A DNA stretch of 64,000 nucleotides from Pelagibius sp. CAU 1746 (GTDB lineage Bacteria; Pseudomonadota; Alphaproteobacteria; Kiloniellales; Kiloniellaceae). The stretch spans positions 2,666,001 through 2,730,000 of the forward strand of contig NZ_JBDOQT010000001.1 in assembly GCF_039839785.1 (NCBI RefSeq). Reading direction: 5' to 3'. The notes beneath the pieces are model-generated. The model had not been told where the DNA came from. It saw nothing but the letters and a program-made list of their open reading frames with translations, and did not search any database. This document shows positions 8,411-16,916 of this stretch, piece after piece (position 1 is the first letter of the stretch; each line of letters starts with the position of its first letter). The position numbers and the translations under genes were made by a program.

Positions 8411-8439
8411 TTGACAACAAAATTGCGACTAACGCAATT
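8411..8439 (+). promoter_or_regulatory. Candidate late-operon promoter with operator-like repeat O3
   Basis: A perfect TTGACA (8411-8416) is followed by the inverted repeat TTGCGACTAACGCAA (8423-8437). That is the same TTGCG-N5-YGCAA layout as O1 and O2 at the S24 repressor. The -10 region would lie at about 8434-8439 (weak match) inside or next to the repeat, so bound repressor would block polymerase. The nine-base arms (AAAATTGCG/CGCAATTTT) followed by T residues could also form a terminator for the tad transcript. The two roles are not exclusive. Confidence 0.5.
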
Positions 8440-8571
8440 TTTTGGTTGCACAGTCCGCACAGTTTCGGCATCTTGTGACCCTATCGTCCGCGAATTGGCG
8501 TTGCGGCCCTGAGGGCCCCTGAGCCCCCGCGGACGAAGGTTTCCCAGACATTCCCCAGAGGGTCCGACGCG

Positions 8572-8835
8572 ATGCCGAAGCGCAGCACCGCGGCGGCGGA
8601 GCCTGCCGCGCCCCAGCGTGCCGCGACGCCCCGCAAGGCGAAGAAGACCGACGCCGCCAAGATCTCGCCGCTGGACTACATGCTGCAGGTGCTGCGCGAC
8701 CCGGAGGCCAGTCCGGCCGAGCGCAAGTGGGCGGCGGAGAAGGCGGCGCCCTACATCCATCCGCGCCTGCAGACGGTCGAGCACGGCGGCGAGGTGACGC
8801 TGCGCCACGAGGACGCCCTCGAGGCGCTCAAGTGA
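8572..8835 (+). CDS. Terminase small subunit
   Basis: 87-residue protein with a basic Ala/Pro/Lys-rich N-terminus and the compact motif PLDYMLQVLRD...RKWAAEKAAPYIHPRLQTVEHGG, typical of short terminase small subunits that recognise phage DNA for packaging. It begins the phage late operon about 135 bp after the O3 promoter/operator. Its stop overlaps the start of the large subunit (GTGA), indicating coupled translation. The family call rests on this motif and on the neighbouring large subunit. Confidence 0.8.
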   Translation: MPKRSTAAAEPAAPQRAATPRKAKKTDAAKISPLDYMLQVLRDPEASPAERKWAAEKAAPYIHPRLQTVEHGGEVTLRHEDALEALK

Positions 8836-10394
8836 GTGCGGCCGAACCAACGGCGAAGGAAAGTGCGATCCGCCAGCGGCTGAAGGACGACCTGCCGCAC
8901 TATGCCGAACGCTGCCTGAATATCCGCAGCAAGGCCGGCCGCCTGGAGCCGCTGGTGCTGAATGCCGTTCAGCGGCATATCCACGCGATGCTGGAGGCGC
9001 AGCGCGCCGAGAGGGGGCGGGTGCGCGCGCTGATCTTGAAAGCGCGGCAGCCCGGCGTCTCGACCTACGTCGGCGCGCGCTTCTATTGGAAGGTGACGCA
9101 CGGGCGCGGCCTACGCGCCTTCATCCTGACCCACCGCGACCAGGCCACGGCCAACCTCTTCACCATGGCCAAGAGATTCCACGACGGCTGCCCGCCGCCG
9201 GTCAAGCCTTTGACCAAGGCGAGCAACGCGAAGGAGCTGACTTTCGGCCTACTGGACTCGGGCTACCAGGTCGGGACGGCAAAGGCGGCGGGGGTCGGGC
9301 GCTCCGACACCATCCAGTTCTTCCACGGCTCCGAGGTCGCCCACTGGGCCAACGCCGAGGAGCACGCCGCCGGCGCCCTGCAGGCGGTGCCCCGAGAAGC
9401 GGGCACGGAGATCATCCTGGAGAGCACGGCCAACGGCGTCGGCGGGCTGTTCTACAATCTGTGGCAGGCGGCGGTGCGTGGGGAAGGGGACTATCAGGCC
9501 ATCTTCATTCCCTGGTTCCTGCATGCCGACTACGCCAGCGAGCCGCCGAAAGGCTGGCGCCCGCCGGCCGCCTTCGATGAGTATGCCGCGCTGCACGGCC
9601 TCTCGCCCGCGCAGCTCCACTGGGCCTGGGCCAAGAACGCTGAGCTGGCGGCGGCCAGCGGCGAGGCTTCAGATACTTTCACCTGGCGCTTCCGCCAGGA
9701 ATACCCCGCAACGGCACAGGAGGCCTTCCAAGTGAGTGGCCAGACGTCCCTGATCCGTCCCGAGCTGGTGGTGCGCGCGCAAGGCCACAAGGCGGAGGAC
9801 CAGTCCCATGCGCCCCTCGTTCTGGGCGTCGACGTGGCGCGCGGCGGCGGTGACCGCTCCCACCTGATCGACCGCCAGGGCCGGGCCGCCGGACGCCAGG
9901 TCAACCGCTCTATCGACTGCGCCGACACCATGGAGCTGGCGGGTCTCATCGCGCGGGAGATCGAGCGCCTGCAGCCGGACATGACCTTCATCGACATGGG
10001 CTCCTTCGGCGCCGCGGTCTACGATCGCCTGCTGGAGCTGGGCTACCGGAAACGCATCTGCGGTGTGAACTTCGGCGGCCGCGCCCAGGACCCGCGGCAG
10101 TACGCCAACAAGCGGGCGGAGATCTGGGGCGCTCTGCGCGATTGGCTGGCCGATCCCGGCGGGGCGGAGCTGCCCGACGACCCGCTGCTGCACAGCCACC
10201 TCTGCGCGCCGGGCTTTCAGATCAACAGCAACCAGCAGATCGTGCTGGAGGCCAAGGACCGCATCAAGGCGCGCCTCGGCCTCTCGCCCGATGCCGGTGA
10301 CGCCCTGGCGCTGACCTTCGCTGAGCCGCTGCGCCGCGAGCGCCGCGCCGCGGCGGAGCGCAGCGAAACGGCCTATGCCGTGCATGAGTGGTAA
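8832..10394 (+). CDS. Terminase large subunit
   Basis: 520-residue packaging motor. It starts at GTG 8832, overlapping the terS stop. The ATPase part has a Walker A-like loop (LILKARQPGVST), a later SEVAHW segment and the coupling motif EIILESTANGVGG. The C-terminal nuclease domain begins at LGVDVARGGGDRS, with the first catalytic Asp, and continues with the IDMGSFGAAVYD strand. Length and domain order are normal. In the cell it would cut concatemeric DNA and pump it into procapsids. Its intact state means that particles from this region should be able to package DNA. Confidence 0.93.
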   Translation: MSAAEPTAKESAIRQRLKDDLPHYAERCLNIRSKAGRLEPLVLNAVQRHIHAMLEAQRAERGRVRALILKARQPGVSTYVGARFYWKVTHGRGLRAFILTHRDQATANLFTMAKRFHDGCPPPVKPLTKASNAKELTFGLLDSGYQVGTAKAAGVGRSDTIQFFHGSEVAHWANAEEHAAGALQAVPREAGTEIILESTANGVGGLFYNLWQAAVRGEGDYQAIFIPWFLHADYASEPPKGWRPPAAFDEYAALHGLSPAQLHWAWAKNAELAAASGEASDTFTWRFRQEYPATAQEAFQVSGQTSLIRPELVVRAQGHKAEDQSHAPLVLGVDVARGGGDRSHLIDRQGRAAGRQVNRSIDCADTMELAGLIAREIERLQPDMTFIDMGSFGAAVYDRLLELGYRKRICGVNFGGRAQDPRQYANKRAEIWGALRDWLADPGGAELPDDPLLHSHLCAPGFQINSNQQIVLEAKDRIKARLGLSPDAGDALALTFAEPLRRERRAAAERSETAYAVHEW

Positions 10395-10430
10395 CACCTC
10401 CTTCCGGAACCGCCTTGCCGCGGCGGCAAC

Positions 10431-10485
10431 GGCCCGGCGCATCCCCTGGTTCGGTCCCACCCTCCCTGCCGAACCGCGCCGGGCC
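10431..10485 (+). other. Two-tier hairpin between terL and the first toxin gene
   Basis: GGCCCGGCGC (10431-10440) pairs perfectly with GCGCCGGGCC (10476-10485). Inside it GGTTCGG (10448-10454) pairs with CCGAACC (10469-10475). No T-run follows, so it is not an ordinary intrinsic terminator. The whole block is duplicated at 15379-15434 upstream of toxin T3, with pairing preserved through one G-T wobble. It may be an mRNA-processing or attenuation element, or simply a recombination-duplicated leader. Confidence 0.6.
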
Positions 10486-10542
10486 ACCCCGCTGCCGGGT
10501 GATTCCCTGATCCTTCTTCCTCCCGCCTGAGCGGAGTTTTCC

Positions 10543-12363
10543 ATGATCGACGATGCCTCTCCGAGTGCTGTGGGGGAGGCTGCCGGCGAGGCCGCCGGTG
10601 GCCCGCCTGTGCCTGCGCGCGCAGAGCCTGCCTTCACGATCCGCAATGTGCCGCTGCCGACGGCGGAAGAACGCCGGGCGCGGCGCGCGGCCATGAAGCG
10701 TGCGATCGAGCTCGGTGCGGCGCCCTACCGCGACGCCGAGGGCAAGGCGCGCTACGTCGTCTTCAAGGACGCCAACAACGCCCCGGTCGAGGCCTGGACC
10801 CGCGACCGCGAGGCCAAGCGTGGCTACCGCCGCACCCAGTACGCGCGCAAGGCCGCGGGGCAGATGGCCTGGCATCCCGAGGACCAGATCGAGCTCGCCA
10901 AGCGCCTGGGGGTGATCTACCACCGCGAGGGCCGCAGCGTGGAGGGCGCCGCCGAGCGCGGCCTCTACGACGCCATCTGGCGTTACGAGCACGTCTGGGA
11001 CAGCTTCACCGTGCCCCGGAGGATCGGCGGGGGAAGCGCTGTCCAGATCATCGACACCGGGCGCATCGCCGCGGTGGCCGAGGAGGAAGCCCGCAAGCTG
11101 CAGGCCGAGGACCCGCGCGCCATCGGCGGCTTCTGGGTGCGCGACCGCAAGAACAACGGCCTCATCTACGTCGTGCCCAATCCCGATCCGGAGGCGGCGG
11201 TTCAGACGAGGGAAGAGACCATCGCCGGTATGGGCGAGGACGACCTGCTGGTTCGGACTGCGGCGGGGGAAAGTGATGCCGCCGGCGGCACGACGGAGCC
11301 AGAAGTCGCTGCGGCGGCGCAGGCGGAGTTCGACCCGAGTGATGTTCCGGAACTGGTCGGCACCCGCCAGATCGTCGACTTCATCGCTGAGCGCATAAAG
11401 CTCTCGCCTGCAGCGTTCAGGCAGGCCGCTTTCGAATCAGGTCTCGATCCGGAACGGGCCGAGTTCTTCCGCGACCTTCTGGCGATGACGCCGGAAACGC
11501 GCGATGAATTAATAGACCGCGTAGACGAGGTCTTTGGCGGCGACAGCAGTTACCTGCTCGTCAGGTCTCTGCTCGACCAGGTCTCGCGCACCAAAAACCC
11601 GGAAATACGCAAGCAACTGATCGAAGGAGAGGCCCGCTACGCGCGGCCGGTCGACCCCAACGAGGAGATCGGCCTGAGCCTGGCCCTGCCGTTGATTGCC
11701 GGTAGAAGCGGCGGCAAGGGCAAGCCGGAAGGAAAAGCCGGCCGCAAGACGGGCCGCAAGTCCGGGTTGCGGCTGGAAGACCGTTTTGTTCTGCCGCCGC
11801 AGGAACGGAAAATCAATTGGAACAGGGACCTCGCGGCACCGGAGCGGCGCAGCTTTCCGGACACAGGGACCACCCTCTATAGCGTGCCAAATCAACCTGT
11901 GGCAGAATGGGTGCGGAGGACTGGCCGTCCTCTAGGCTTCAGGAGCAACGAAGACTATCGGAGATTCATCGGCCTTTTGGACGGTAAAGTTACCGAGCTC
12001 GATCCCAAGGCGCGGATCGCCATGCGGGGCAGCGCAATCAACGGGTTGAGCTACGAAAAGGGCGGTGGCGGTTTTTCCCGTCACTATTTCGACATGAAGG
12101 TGGAGAAGGCCAGCGACTTCGATATCGCCATCGTCAGCCCGGAGTTGCTGAAGCTGGCTCGGCAAGAGGGCATACGGGTGTCGCCCCGGAATGGCGGGTG
12201 GAGAACGGGCCCGCTGAATTTAAAGGAGCCGCTTGAGAGATTGGGGCTTCAGGAACTATGGGAAAACCTGACGGAGATGTCGGGAAATCGGGATGTCAGC
12301 TTCATGATCTACGAGTCGGTGGAACAGCTTGAGCGCCGCGGCACCATGATGCTGCTGCGATAG
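10543..12363 (+). CDS. Polymorphic toxin T1: shared phage N-domain plus nucleotidyltransferase-like C-domain
   Basis: 606 residues. Residues 1-214 are the shared domain of all six system A proteins (FTIRNVPLPTAEERRARRAA; ARYVVFKDANNAPVEAW; AWHPEDQIELAKRLGVIYH; ending VVPNPDP), of unknown function. A low-complexity and Arg/Lys-rich linker follows. The last ~150 residues (from FPDTGTTLYS) carry a polymerase-beta-type nucleotidyltransferase core: GSAINGLSY, then DFDIAIVSPELL with the DxD metal ligands at about 523-527. Such NTase toxins modify tRNA or proteins. The cognate immunity gene starts 10 bp later. It begins at ATG behind GAGCGGAG, a leader repeated before every copy. How it is delivered is unknown; packaging in the virion is an inference. 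Confidence 0.72.
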   Translation: MIDDASPSAVGEAAGEAAGGPPVPARAEPAFTIRNVPLPTAEERRARRAAMKRAIELGAAPYRDAEGKARYVVFKDANNAPVEAWTRDREAKRGYRRTQYARKAAGQMAWHPEDQIELAKRLGVIYHREGRSVEGAAERGLYDAIWRYEHVWDSFTVPRRIGGGSAVQIIDTGRIAAVAEEEARKLQAEDPRAIGGFWVRDRKNNGLIYVVPNPDPEAAVQTREETIAGMGEDDLLVRTAAGESDAAGGTTEPEVAAAAQAEFDPSDVPELVGTRQIVDFIAERIKLSPAAFRQAAFESGLDPERAEFFRDLLAMTPETRDELIDRVDEVFGGDSSYLLVRSLLDQVSRTKNPEIRKQLIEGEARYARPVDPNEEIGLSLALPLIAGRSGGKGKPEGKAGRKTGRKSGLRLEDRFVLPPQERKINWNRDLAAPERRSFPDTGTTLYSVPNQPVAEWVRRTGRPLGFRSNEDYRRFIGLLDGKVTELDPKARIAMRGSAINGLSYEKGGGGFSRHYFDMKVEKASDFDIAIVSPELLKLARQEGIRVSPRNGGWRTGPLNLKEPLERLGLQELWENLTEMSGNRDVSFMIYESVEQLERRGTMMLLR

Positions 12364-12372
12364 GAGTATGGC

Positions 12373-12855
12373 ATGGAGTATTTTGGCGACCTTTACGGCG
12401 TGCGCGCCGACCAGGAAACATTCATCAAGCGGGAAGAGGAAGTCGTCGACCGCGTGGCCGAGCGCGTGATGGAGGTGCTGGATGTCGAGATGCACGGCAG
12501 CATCAGCGACAGTCGTGGCGGTATCTGCTGGGACATCGACCTGCCCCCGAAAGCGGCGGATGGCGACGAAAATCGCAAAGAACTTCTGTTTCTGATAGAC
12601 GTTCATCTAGCGCCGAACCGTATCATCGAGCCGGACGACGACTATTGGCTCGAAGAGGATTACCAGGAGTTCGCCTGGCTTCTGACCGTCGGTTCGTGCC
12701 GCAGAGAGCGTATCGAAGAAACGCGAAAGGCTATCGCGGCCGCAAAGGACTTGGACCTGACTTTGATTCGCTCGACCTACGACAAGGACCTCGGTCCTCG
12801 TGGAGGTCCGCCCACCGTTACCTTTTCATTGAAGTCGGAGCCTGAGGAAGAATAG
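12373..12855 (+). CDS. Immunity protein for NTase toxin T1
   Basis: 160-residue acidic, soluble protein without signal peptide or membrane helix, starting 10 bp after the T1 stop. It aligns along its length with the proteins at 19443-19883 and 20212-20652, which follow the same toxin type: Y.D.YG at the start, DDxWLExDYxEx(A) in the middle and FSLK near the end. Co-occurrence with the same toxin domain in separate cassettes is the main evidence for an immunity role. A cytoplasmic location suits a toxin acting inside the cell. I do not recognise a named family. Confidence 0.7.
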   Translation: MEYFGDLYGVRADQETFIKREEEVVDRVAERVMEVLDVEMHGSISDSRGGICWDIDLPPKAADGDENRKELLFLIDVHLAPNRIIEPDDDYWLEEDYQEFAWLLTVGSCRRERIEETRKAIAAAKDLDLTLIRSTYDKDLGPRGGPPTVTFSLKSEPEEE

Positions 12856-12906
12856 TTATCCGGGTTTTGTGTACCCGGTTGCGAAACCGGAAGGCCGCTA
12901 TTAACC

Positions 12907-13090
12907 CTCGATCTATGCGAGCCGCTGTTCTTCAAAGAGAAATAGGATGGAAAAGTGTGCCCCGGTGAACCCTGGGAGATCTATGATTCCGTTGGGCCTA
13001 CGCACGATGGGCCTATGTTCAGTCGTCCCACCCTGGGAGCGAGGTATCTCAGAAAGTTAGTGAGCCGGCGGCGTGGTTCAGCCGGTGCCT
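12907..13090 (+). repeat. Structured element R1 with toxin-end remnant (candidate immunity RNA)
   Basis: The last codons of a BECR-type toxin (PLFFKEK stop, 12921-12945) are followed after 9 nt by the ~136-nt element (12955-13090). It begins GTGTGCCCCGGTGAACC, contains GGGCCTACGCACGATGGGCC and CCCACC-TGGGAGCGAGG, and ends near GGTTCAGCCGGTGCC. The 5' GGTGAACC can pair with the 3' GGTTCAgCC (one bulge). Only the toxin tail survives here, so this is an orphan copy. A 52-codon frame from GTG 12955 is also open. Confidence 0.6.
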
Positions 13091-13181
13091 TTTGCAGTCA
13101 CCATGCATTCTGAGACGTGTTCCCTAAGCCGATAGTGTCGGCTCTCTGGTCTTTTCTCCTCCCGCCTGAGCGGAGTTTTCC

Positions 13182-15086
13182 ATGACCGACGATGCCTCTG
13201 TCGAGGCTGCCGGCGAGGCCGCCGGTGGCCCGCCTGTGCCTGCGCGCGCAGAGCCTGCCTTCACCATCCGCAACGTGCCGTTGCCGACGGCGGAAGATCG
13301 CCGGGCGCGGCGCGCGGCCATGGACCGTGCGATCGAGTTCGGCGCGGCGCCCTACCGCGACGCCGAAGGCAGGGCGCGCTACGTCGTCTTCAAGGACGCC
13401 AACAACGCCCCGGTCGAGGCCTGGACGCGCGACCGAGAAGCCAAGCGCGGCTACCGCCGCACCCAATATGCGCGCAAGGCCGCGGGGCAGATGGCCTGGC
13501 ATCCCGAGGACCAGATCGAGCTCGCCAAACGCCTGGGGGTGATCCACCACCGCGAGGGCCGCAGCGTGGAGGGCGCCGCCGAGCGCGGCCTCTACGACGC
13601 CATCTGGCGTTACGAGCACGTCTGGGACAGCTTCACCGTGCCCCGGAGGATCGGCGGGGGAAGCGCTGTCCAGATCATCGACACCGGGCGCATCGCCGCG
13701 GTGGCCGAGGAGGAAGCCCGCAAGCTGCAGGCCGAGGACCCGCGCGCCATCGGCGGCTTCTGGGTGCGCGACCGCAAGAACAACGGCCTCATTTACGTCG
13801 TGCCCAATCCCGATCCGGAGGCGGCGGTAGAAGACACGTTATCGGGCGGCCAGGGCGCGGACAGCCTGGCCGGTGATGCCGATATCGACATCGCCCTGGA
13901 GCAGTTCTATCCCGCCGACGAATTCGATATCCCGACCGAGAGCTATGACCCCTCTGGGTTCTATCAGCTTGAGGAAACCGAAGACGGCAGCGGCGTCTTC
14001 GTCCTGACCTCCAAAGGCTTTGGCGAAGGCGGTATGCAGGTCGCCGCCGAAAGACGCCGCGCGGGCCGCTACGAGATCGCCCAGACGACCCTGGACGACG
14101 TCTTCGACGGCATCGTCGCGGTGCTGGACAGTGGGCGCGACGCCAACGACCCGGCCTGGCAGCAACTGGCCCGCATCGCGGCGGAAGTCGCTCCGGGAAC
14201 GGGCAACGTCCTCAGCGCGCGCGAGGCCTACATCGCCTTCAAGGCCGCCGCCACGGCAATGGAGAAGGGCGACTGGGGCGAGGCGCTGCTGAACGGCGGC
14301 GAGGCGCTGTTCAATGCCGCCGGCGCCGTCCCGGCCTTCGGCGAGCTGCTGCGCCTCGGCAAGGGGGCGGTCAAGGTCGCCAACCTGCTGTACCAGGTGG
14401 GCCGGACTACCGGCGCCCGCCCGGTGGTGGCGGCCATGGCTCGAAGCGCCGACGAACTGGCGCCGCTGGTCAAGCGGTCAAAGCAGAACCGGGGGCCTTT
14501 CAAGGCGCTGGAGAAGACGCCGGGCGGCAACGAGGCCGCGCGCCTGGTGGACCTGCGCCAGAAGGTGCGGCGCCGTCACAGCGGCGGTTTCTTCGAGCAG
14601 TCCGCCGAGGGCGCCTTCGAGGCGACGCGCTTTCCACCGCGCAACGCCATTACCAACGAGCGGCGCGGACTGGCGGCGACGGGCATGGCGGTCACCGAAG
14701 CACTGCATGGCGGGAAGGGCGTGGTGCGCGATGCCATGTTCCGTCTCGGTGCCGGCTCCATCACCTTCTATTTCGGCGAAGCCGGCAACGCGGCGAAGAG
14801 GTACAGGGGCGGCAGCGGCCTGGCCCACATCATCGCCAAGCACGGCCCCGAGGTGATGCCCGAGGTCATCGAGACGATCACGAAGGGGACGCATCGGGTC
14901 CTTCGCTCCGGGCCGAACGAGCGTATGGTCATTGAGTACAATGGAACGAGAGTAGTCTTGGCCTTATTTGACAAGGTGGAGGGCAAGAGAAAGTCTTGGC
15001 TGCTGACCGGATTTGAGAAGGGCGACACCGACATCAACTTCGATCTCAGCCAGCTCATGGGGCCGCTGTTCTTCAAGTCGAACTAG
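13182..15086 (+). CDS. Polymorphic toxin T2: shared N-domain, pre-toxin module, BECR-type RNase tip
   Basis: 634 residues. Residues 1-213 are the shared system A domain. Residues ~245-410 form a second module also found in T4 (YDPSGFYQLEE; LSAREAYIAFKAAATAMEKG; LLRLGKGAVKVANLL), a likely pre-toxin or translocation segment. The last ~110 residues resemble phage barnase/EndoU/colicin E5/RelE-like nucleases: GLAHIIAKHGPEVMPEVI, RMVIEYNGTRVVLALF, KSWLLTGFEKGD. The H of AHIIAKHG and the T of LLTGFE are candidate active-site residues. No protein immunity gene of normal size follows. The structured element R2 starts 7 nt after the stop. It has its own conserved leader (GAGCGGAG before ATG). Confidence 0.72.
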   Translation: MTDDASVEAAGEAAGGPPVPARAEPAFTIRNVPLPTAEDRRARRAAMDRAIEFGAAPYRDAEGRARYVVFKDANNAPVEAWTRDREAKRGYRRTQYARKAAGQMAWHPEDQIELAKRLGVIHHREGRSVEGAAERGLYDAIWRYEHVWDSFTVPRRIGGGSAVQIIDTGRIAAVAEEEARKLQAEDPRAIGGFWVRDRKNNGLIYVVPNPDPEAAVEDTLSGGQGADSLAGDADIDIALEQFYPADEFDIPTESYDPSGFYQLEETEDGSGVFVLTSKGFGEGGMQVAAERRRAGRYEIAQTTLDDVFDGIVAVLDSGRDANDPAWQQLARIAAEVAPGTGNVLSAREAYIAFKAAATAMEKGDWGEALLNGGEALFNAAGAVPAFGELLRLGKGAVKVANLLYQVGRTTGARPVVAAMARSADELAPLVKRSKQNRGPFKALEKTPGGNEAARLVDLRQKVRRRHSGGFFEQSAEGAFEATRFPPRNAITNERRGLAATGMAVTEALHGGKGVVRDAMFRLGAGSITFYFGEAGNAAKRYRGGSGLAHIIAKHGPEVMPEVIETITKGTHRVLRSGPNERMVIEYNGTRVVLALFDKVEGKRKSWLLTGFEKGDTDINFDLSQLMGPLFFKSN

Positions 15087-15093
15087 GAGGGAG

Positions 15094-15232
15094 GTGTGCC
15101 CCGATGAACCCAGAGAGGTTCGTGACTCTATTGGGCCTACGCACGATGGACCTACACTGTTGGCGTCCCACCGTGGGAGCGAGGCACGCATGTAATGTAG
15201 GCGTTGCGGCGGCATGATTCAACCGGTGCTTG
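15094..15232 (+). repeat. Structured element R2, adjacent to intact toxin T2 (candidate immunity RNA)
   Basis: A 139-nt copy lying directly after the only intact BECR toxin. Relative to the other copies it has one extra base in the second hairpin loop region (about 15152-15163). That breaks the reading frame shared by the other five while leaving the helices possible. The AGAG...CTCT pairing (15112-15115 with 15126-15129) replaces GGAG...CTCC of R3 and R6, a compensatory change. A purine-rich stretch between the T2 stop and GTG 15094 could act as a ribosome site, so a 33-codon ORF cannot be excluded. Confidence 0.6.
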
Positions 15233-15246
15233 CGTGGTGGCGCGGG

Positions 15247-15470
15247 CTGGCGGCGACGGAGGCACTGCATGGCGGGAAGGGCGTGGTGCGCGATGCCATG
15301 TTCCGTCTCGGCGCCGGCTCCATCACCTTCTATTTCGGCGAGGCCGGCAACGCGGCGAAGAGGTACAGGGGCGGCAGCGGCCTGGCGCATCCCCCAGGTT
15401 CGGTCCCACCCTCCCTGCCGAACCGCGCCGGGCCACCCCGCTGCCGGGTGACTCCCTGATCCTTTTTCCT
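15247..15470 (+). pseudogene. Duplicated fragment of toxin T2 joined to the terL-T1 leader
   Basis: Bases 15247-15385 nearly repeat an internal piece of T2 (14666-14825: EALHGGKGVVRDAMFRLGAG, then FGEAGNAAKRYRGGSGLAH). At GGCCTGGCGC they pass directly into a copy of the hairpin leader found between terL and T1 (10433-10520). The chimaera shows that unequal recombination between toxin cassettes built this array. Confidence 0.75.
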
Positions 15471-15491
15471 CCCGCTTGAGCGGAGTTTTCC

Positions 15492-16916
15492 ATGACCGAC
15501 GATGCCTCTGTCGAGGCTGCCGGCGCAGATGCCGGCGGTCCGCCTGTGCCGGTGCGCGCGATGCCCCCTTTCACCCTCCGCAATGTGCCGCCGCCGACGG
15601 CGGAAGATCGCCGGGCGCGGCGTGCGGCCATGGACCGTGCGATCGAGTTCGGCGCGGCGCCCTACCGCGACGCCGAGGGCAAGGCGCGCTACGTCGTCTT
15701 CAAGGACGCCAACAACGCCCCGGTCGAGGCCTGGACCCGCGACCGCGAGGCCAAGCGCGGCTACCGCCGTACCCAGTACGCGCGCAAGGCCGCGGGCCAG
15801 ATGGCCTGGCATCCCGAGGACCAGATCGAGCTCGCCAAGCGCCTGGGGGTGATCTACCACCGCGAGGGCCGCAGCGTGGAGGGCGCCGCCGAGCGCGGCC
15901 TCTACGACGCCATCTGGCGCTACGAGCACGTCTGGGACAGCTTCACCGTGCCGCGGCGGATCGGCGGGGGAAGCGCGACCTAGATCATCGACACCGGGCG
16001 CATCGCCGCAGTGGCCGAGGAAGAGGCGCGCAGGCTGCAGGCCGAGGACCCTAGAGCCGCCGGCGGCTTCTGGGTGCGCGACCGCAAGAACCGCGGCCTC
16101 ATCTACGTCGTCCCCAATCCCGGTCCGAACGAGGCGGACAGTGAGAAAATCATGAAGGGTGAGAGCGACGATGTTCTCATCGGGCAGGCCGGAGCCGCGG
16201 CGCCGACAGCGGCACAGAGCTTCACGGGTTCACCGTATACGAACCACCCGCTGTCCCAACAATTGCCCACTGAGCAAAGGCTGTTTGAGCTTTTCCTTCG
16301 GAACCTGGGCCCCCGCGAAGGAGGTATCGCAAACCGACCGCCGAGCGCCGACAAAGGAGGGCCGACCAAGAGAGGTCTGTCCAAGGCTTTTCTCGATGAA
16401 CTCAGGAAACTGCCGGCGTACAAGCATCTGCCGGAAGATCCACGCAGATTGACGGATGCCCAGATCGATGCGCTCTACAGAGCAGAAAAATTCGACCGTC
16501 CGCAAATTTGGAAACTGGCGCAGATCCCTGCTCTATGGGCGTCGGCGCCACAGCTTGTTGAGCAGATATTCGATGCCGGTGTTCTGCACGGGATTCTCGA
16601 CCCAGGAAGATGGTTCCAGGAAGCTCTGGACGAGGTAATGGGAACTGATCTGCGTAGCCAGGTGGGTGGCAAGTTGGGCTATGACGGTATTATCGGATCG
16701 CGCACGCGAAAAGCCGCAGAGCAAGCTGTGCTGGCAGGTAAGATCGTTGAGGTCAACAACCTCATGGTCGACAAGCGCCGTGCCTACGTGAAATCTCTGC
16801 CCGAATTCCCCCCAGAATCCCGGTTGGATTCCGCGGGCGGAGTCATTTCGGATGGTACCGGCAGGGCCGGCGGTAAGACCGTGAACAGTGGGATGTCGGG
16901 CGCTCAAAGCTTGTAG
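15492..16916 (+). pseudogene. Polymorphic toxin T3: shared N-domain plus GH108-like muramidase, interrupted by amber stop
   Basis: The frame encodes 474 residues but has TAG at 15981-15983 where all other copies have CAG (GSAT-Q-IIDTGR), so only residues 1-163 are made without readthrough. Downstream the frame stays open. Residues ~270-460 resemble a GH108 N-acetylmuramidase: catalytic-type REGGIANRPPSADKGGPT (Glu near 276), LTDAQIDALYRAE, then a peptidoglycan-binding-like part (EQIFDAGVLHGILD; YDGIIGSRTRKAAEQA). It would hydrolyse cell wall in the periplasm. The convergent gene at 16904-17356 encodes a secreted protein, the expected immunity partner. The single-base stop may be recent. Suppression or an internal start (ATG 16011) is possible. 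Confidence 0.7.

Noticed and set aside
12955-13090. Element R as a tRNA-like, tmRNA or 6S RNA gene
   Set aside because: GGTTCAACC resembles a T-arm, but no acceptor stem, anticodon arm or tag ORF is present. No 6S-type layout could be assigned by eye.
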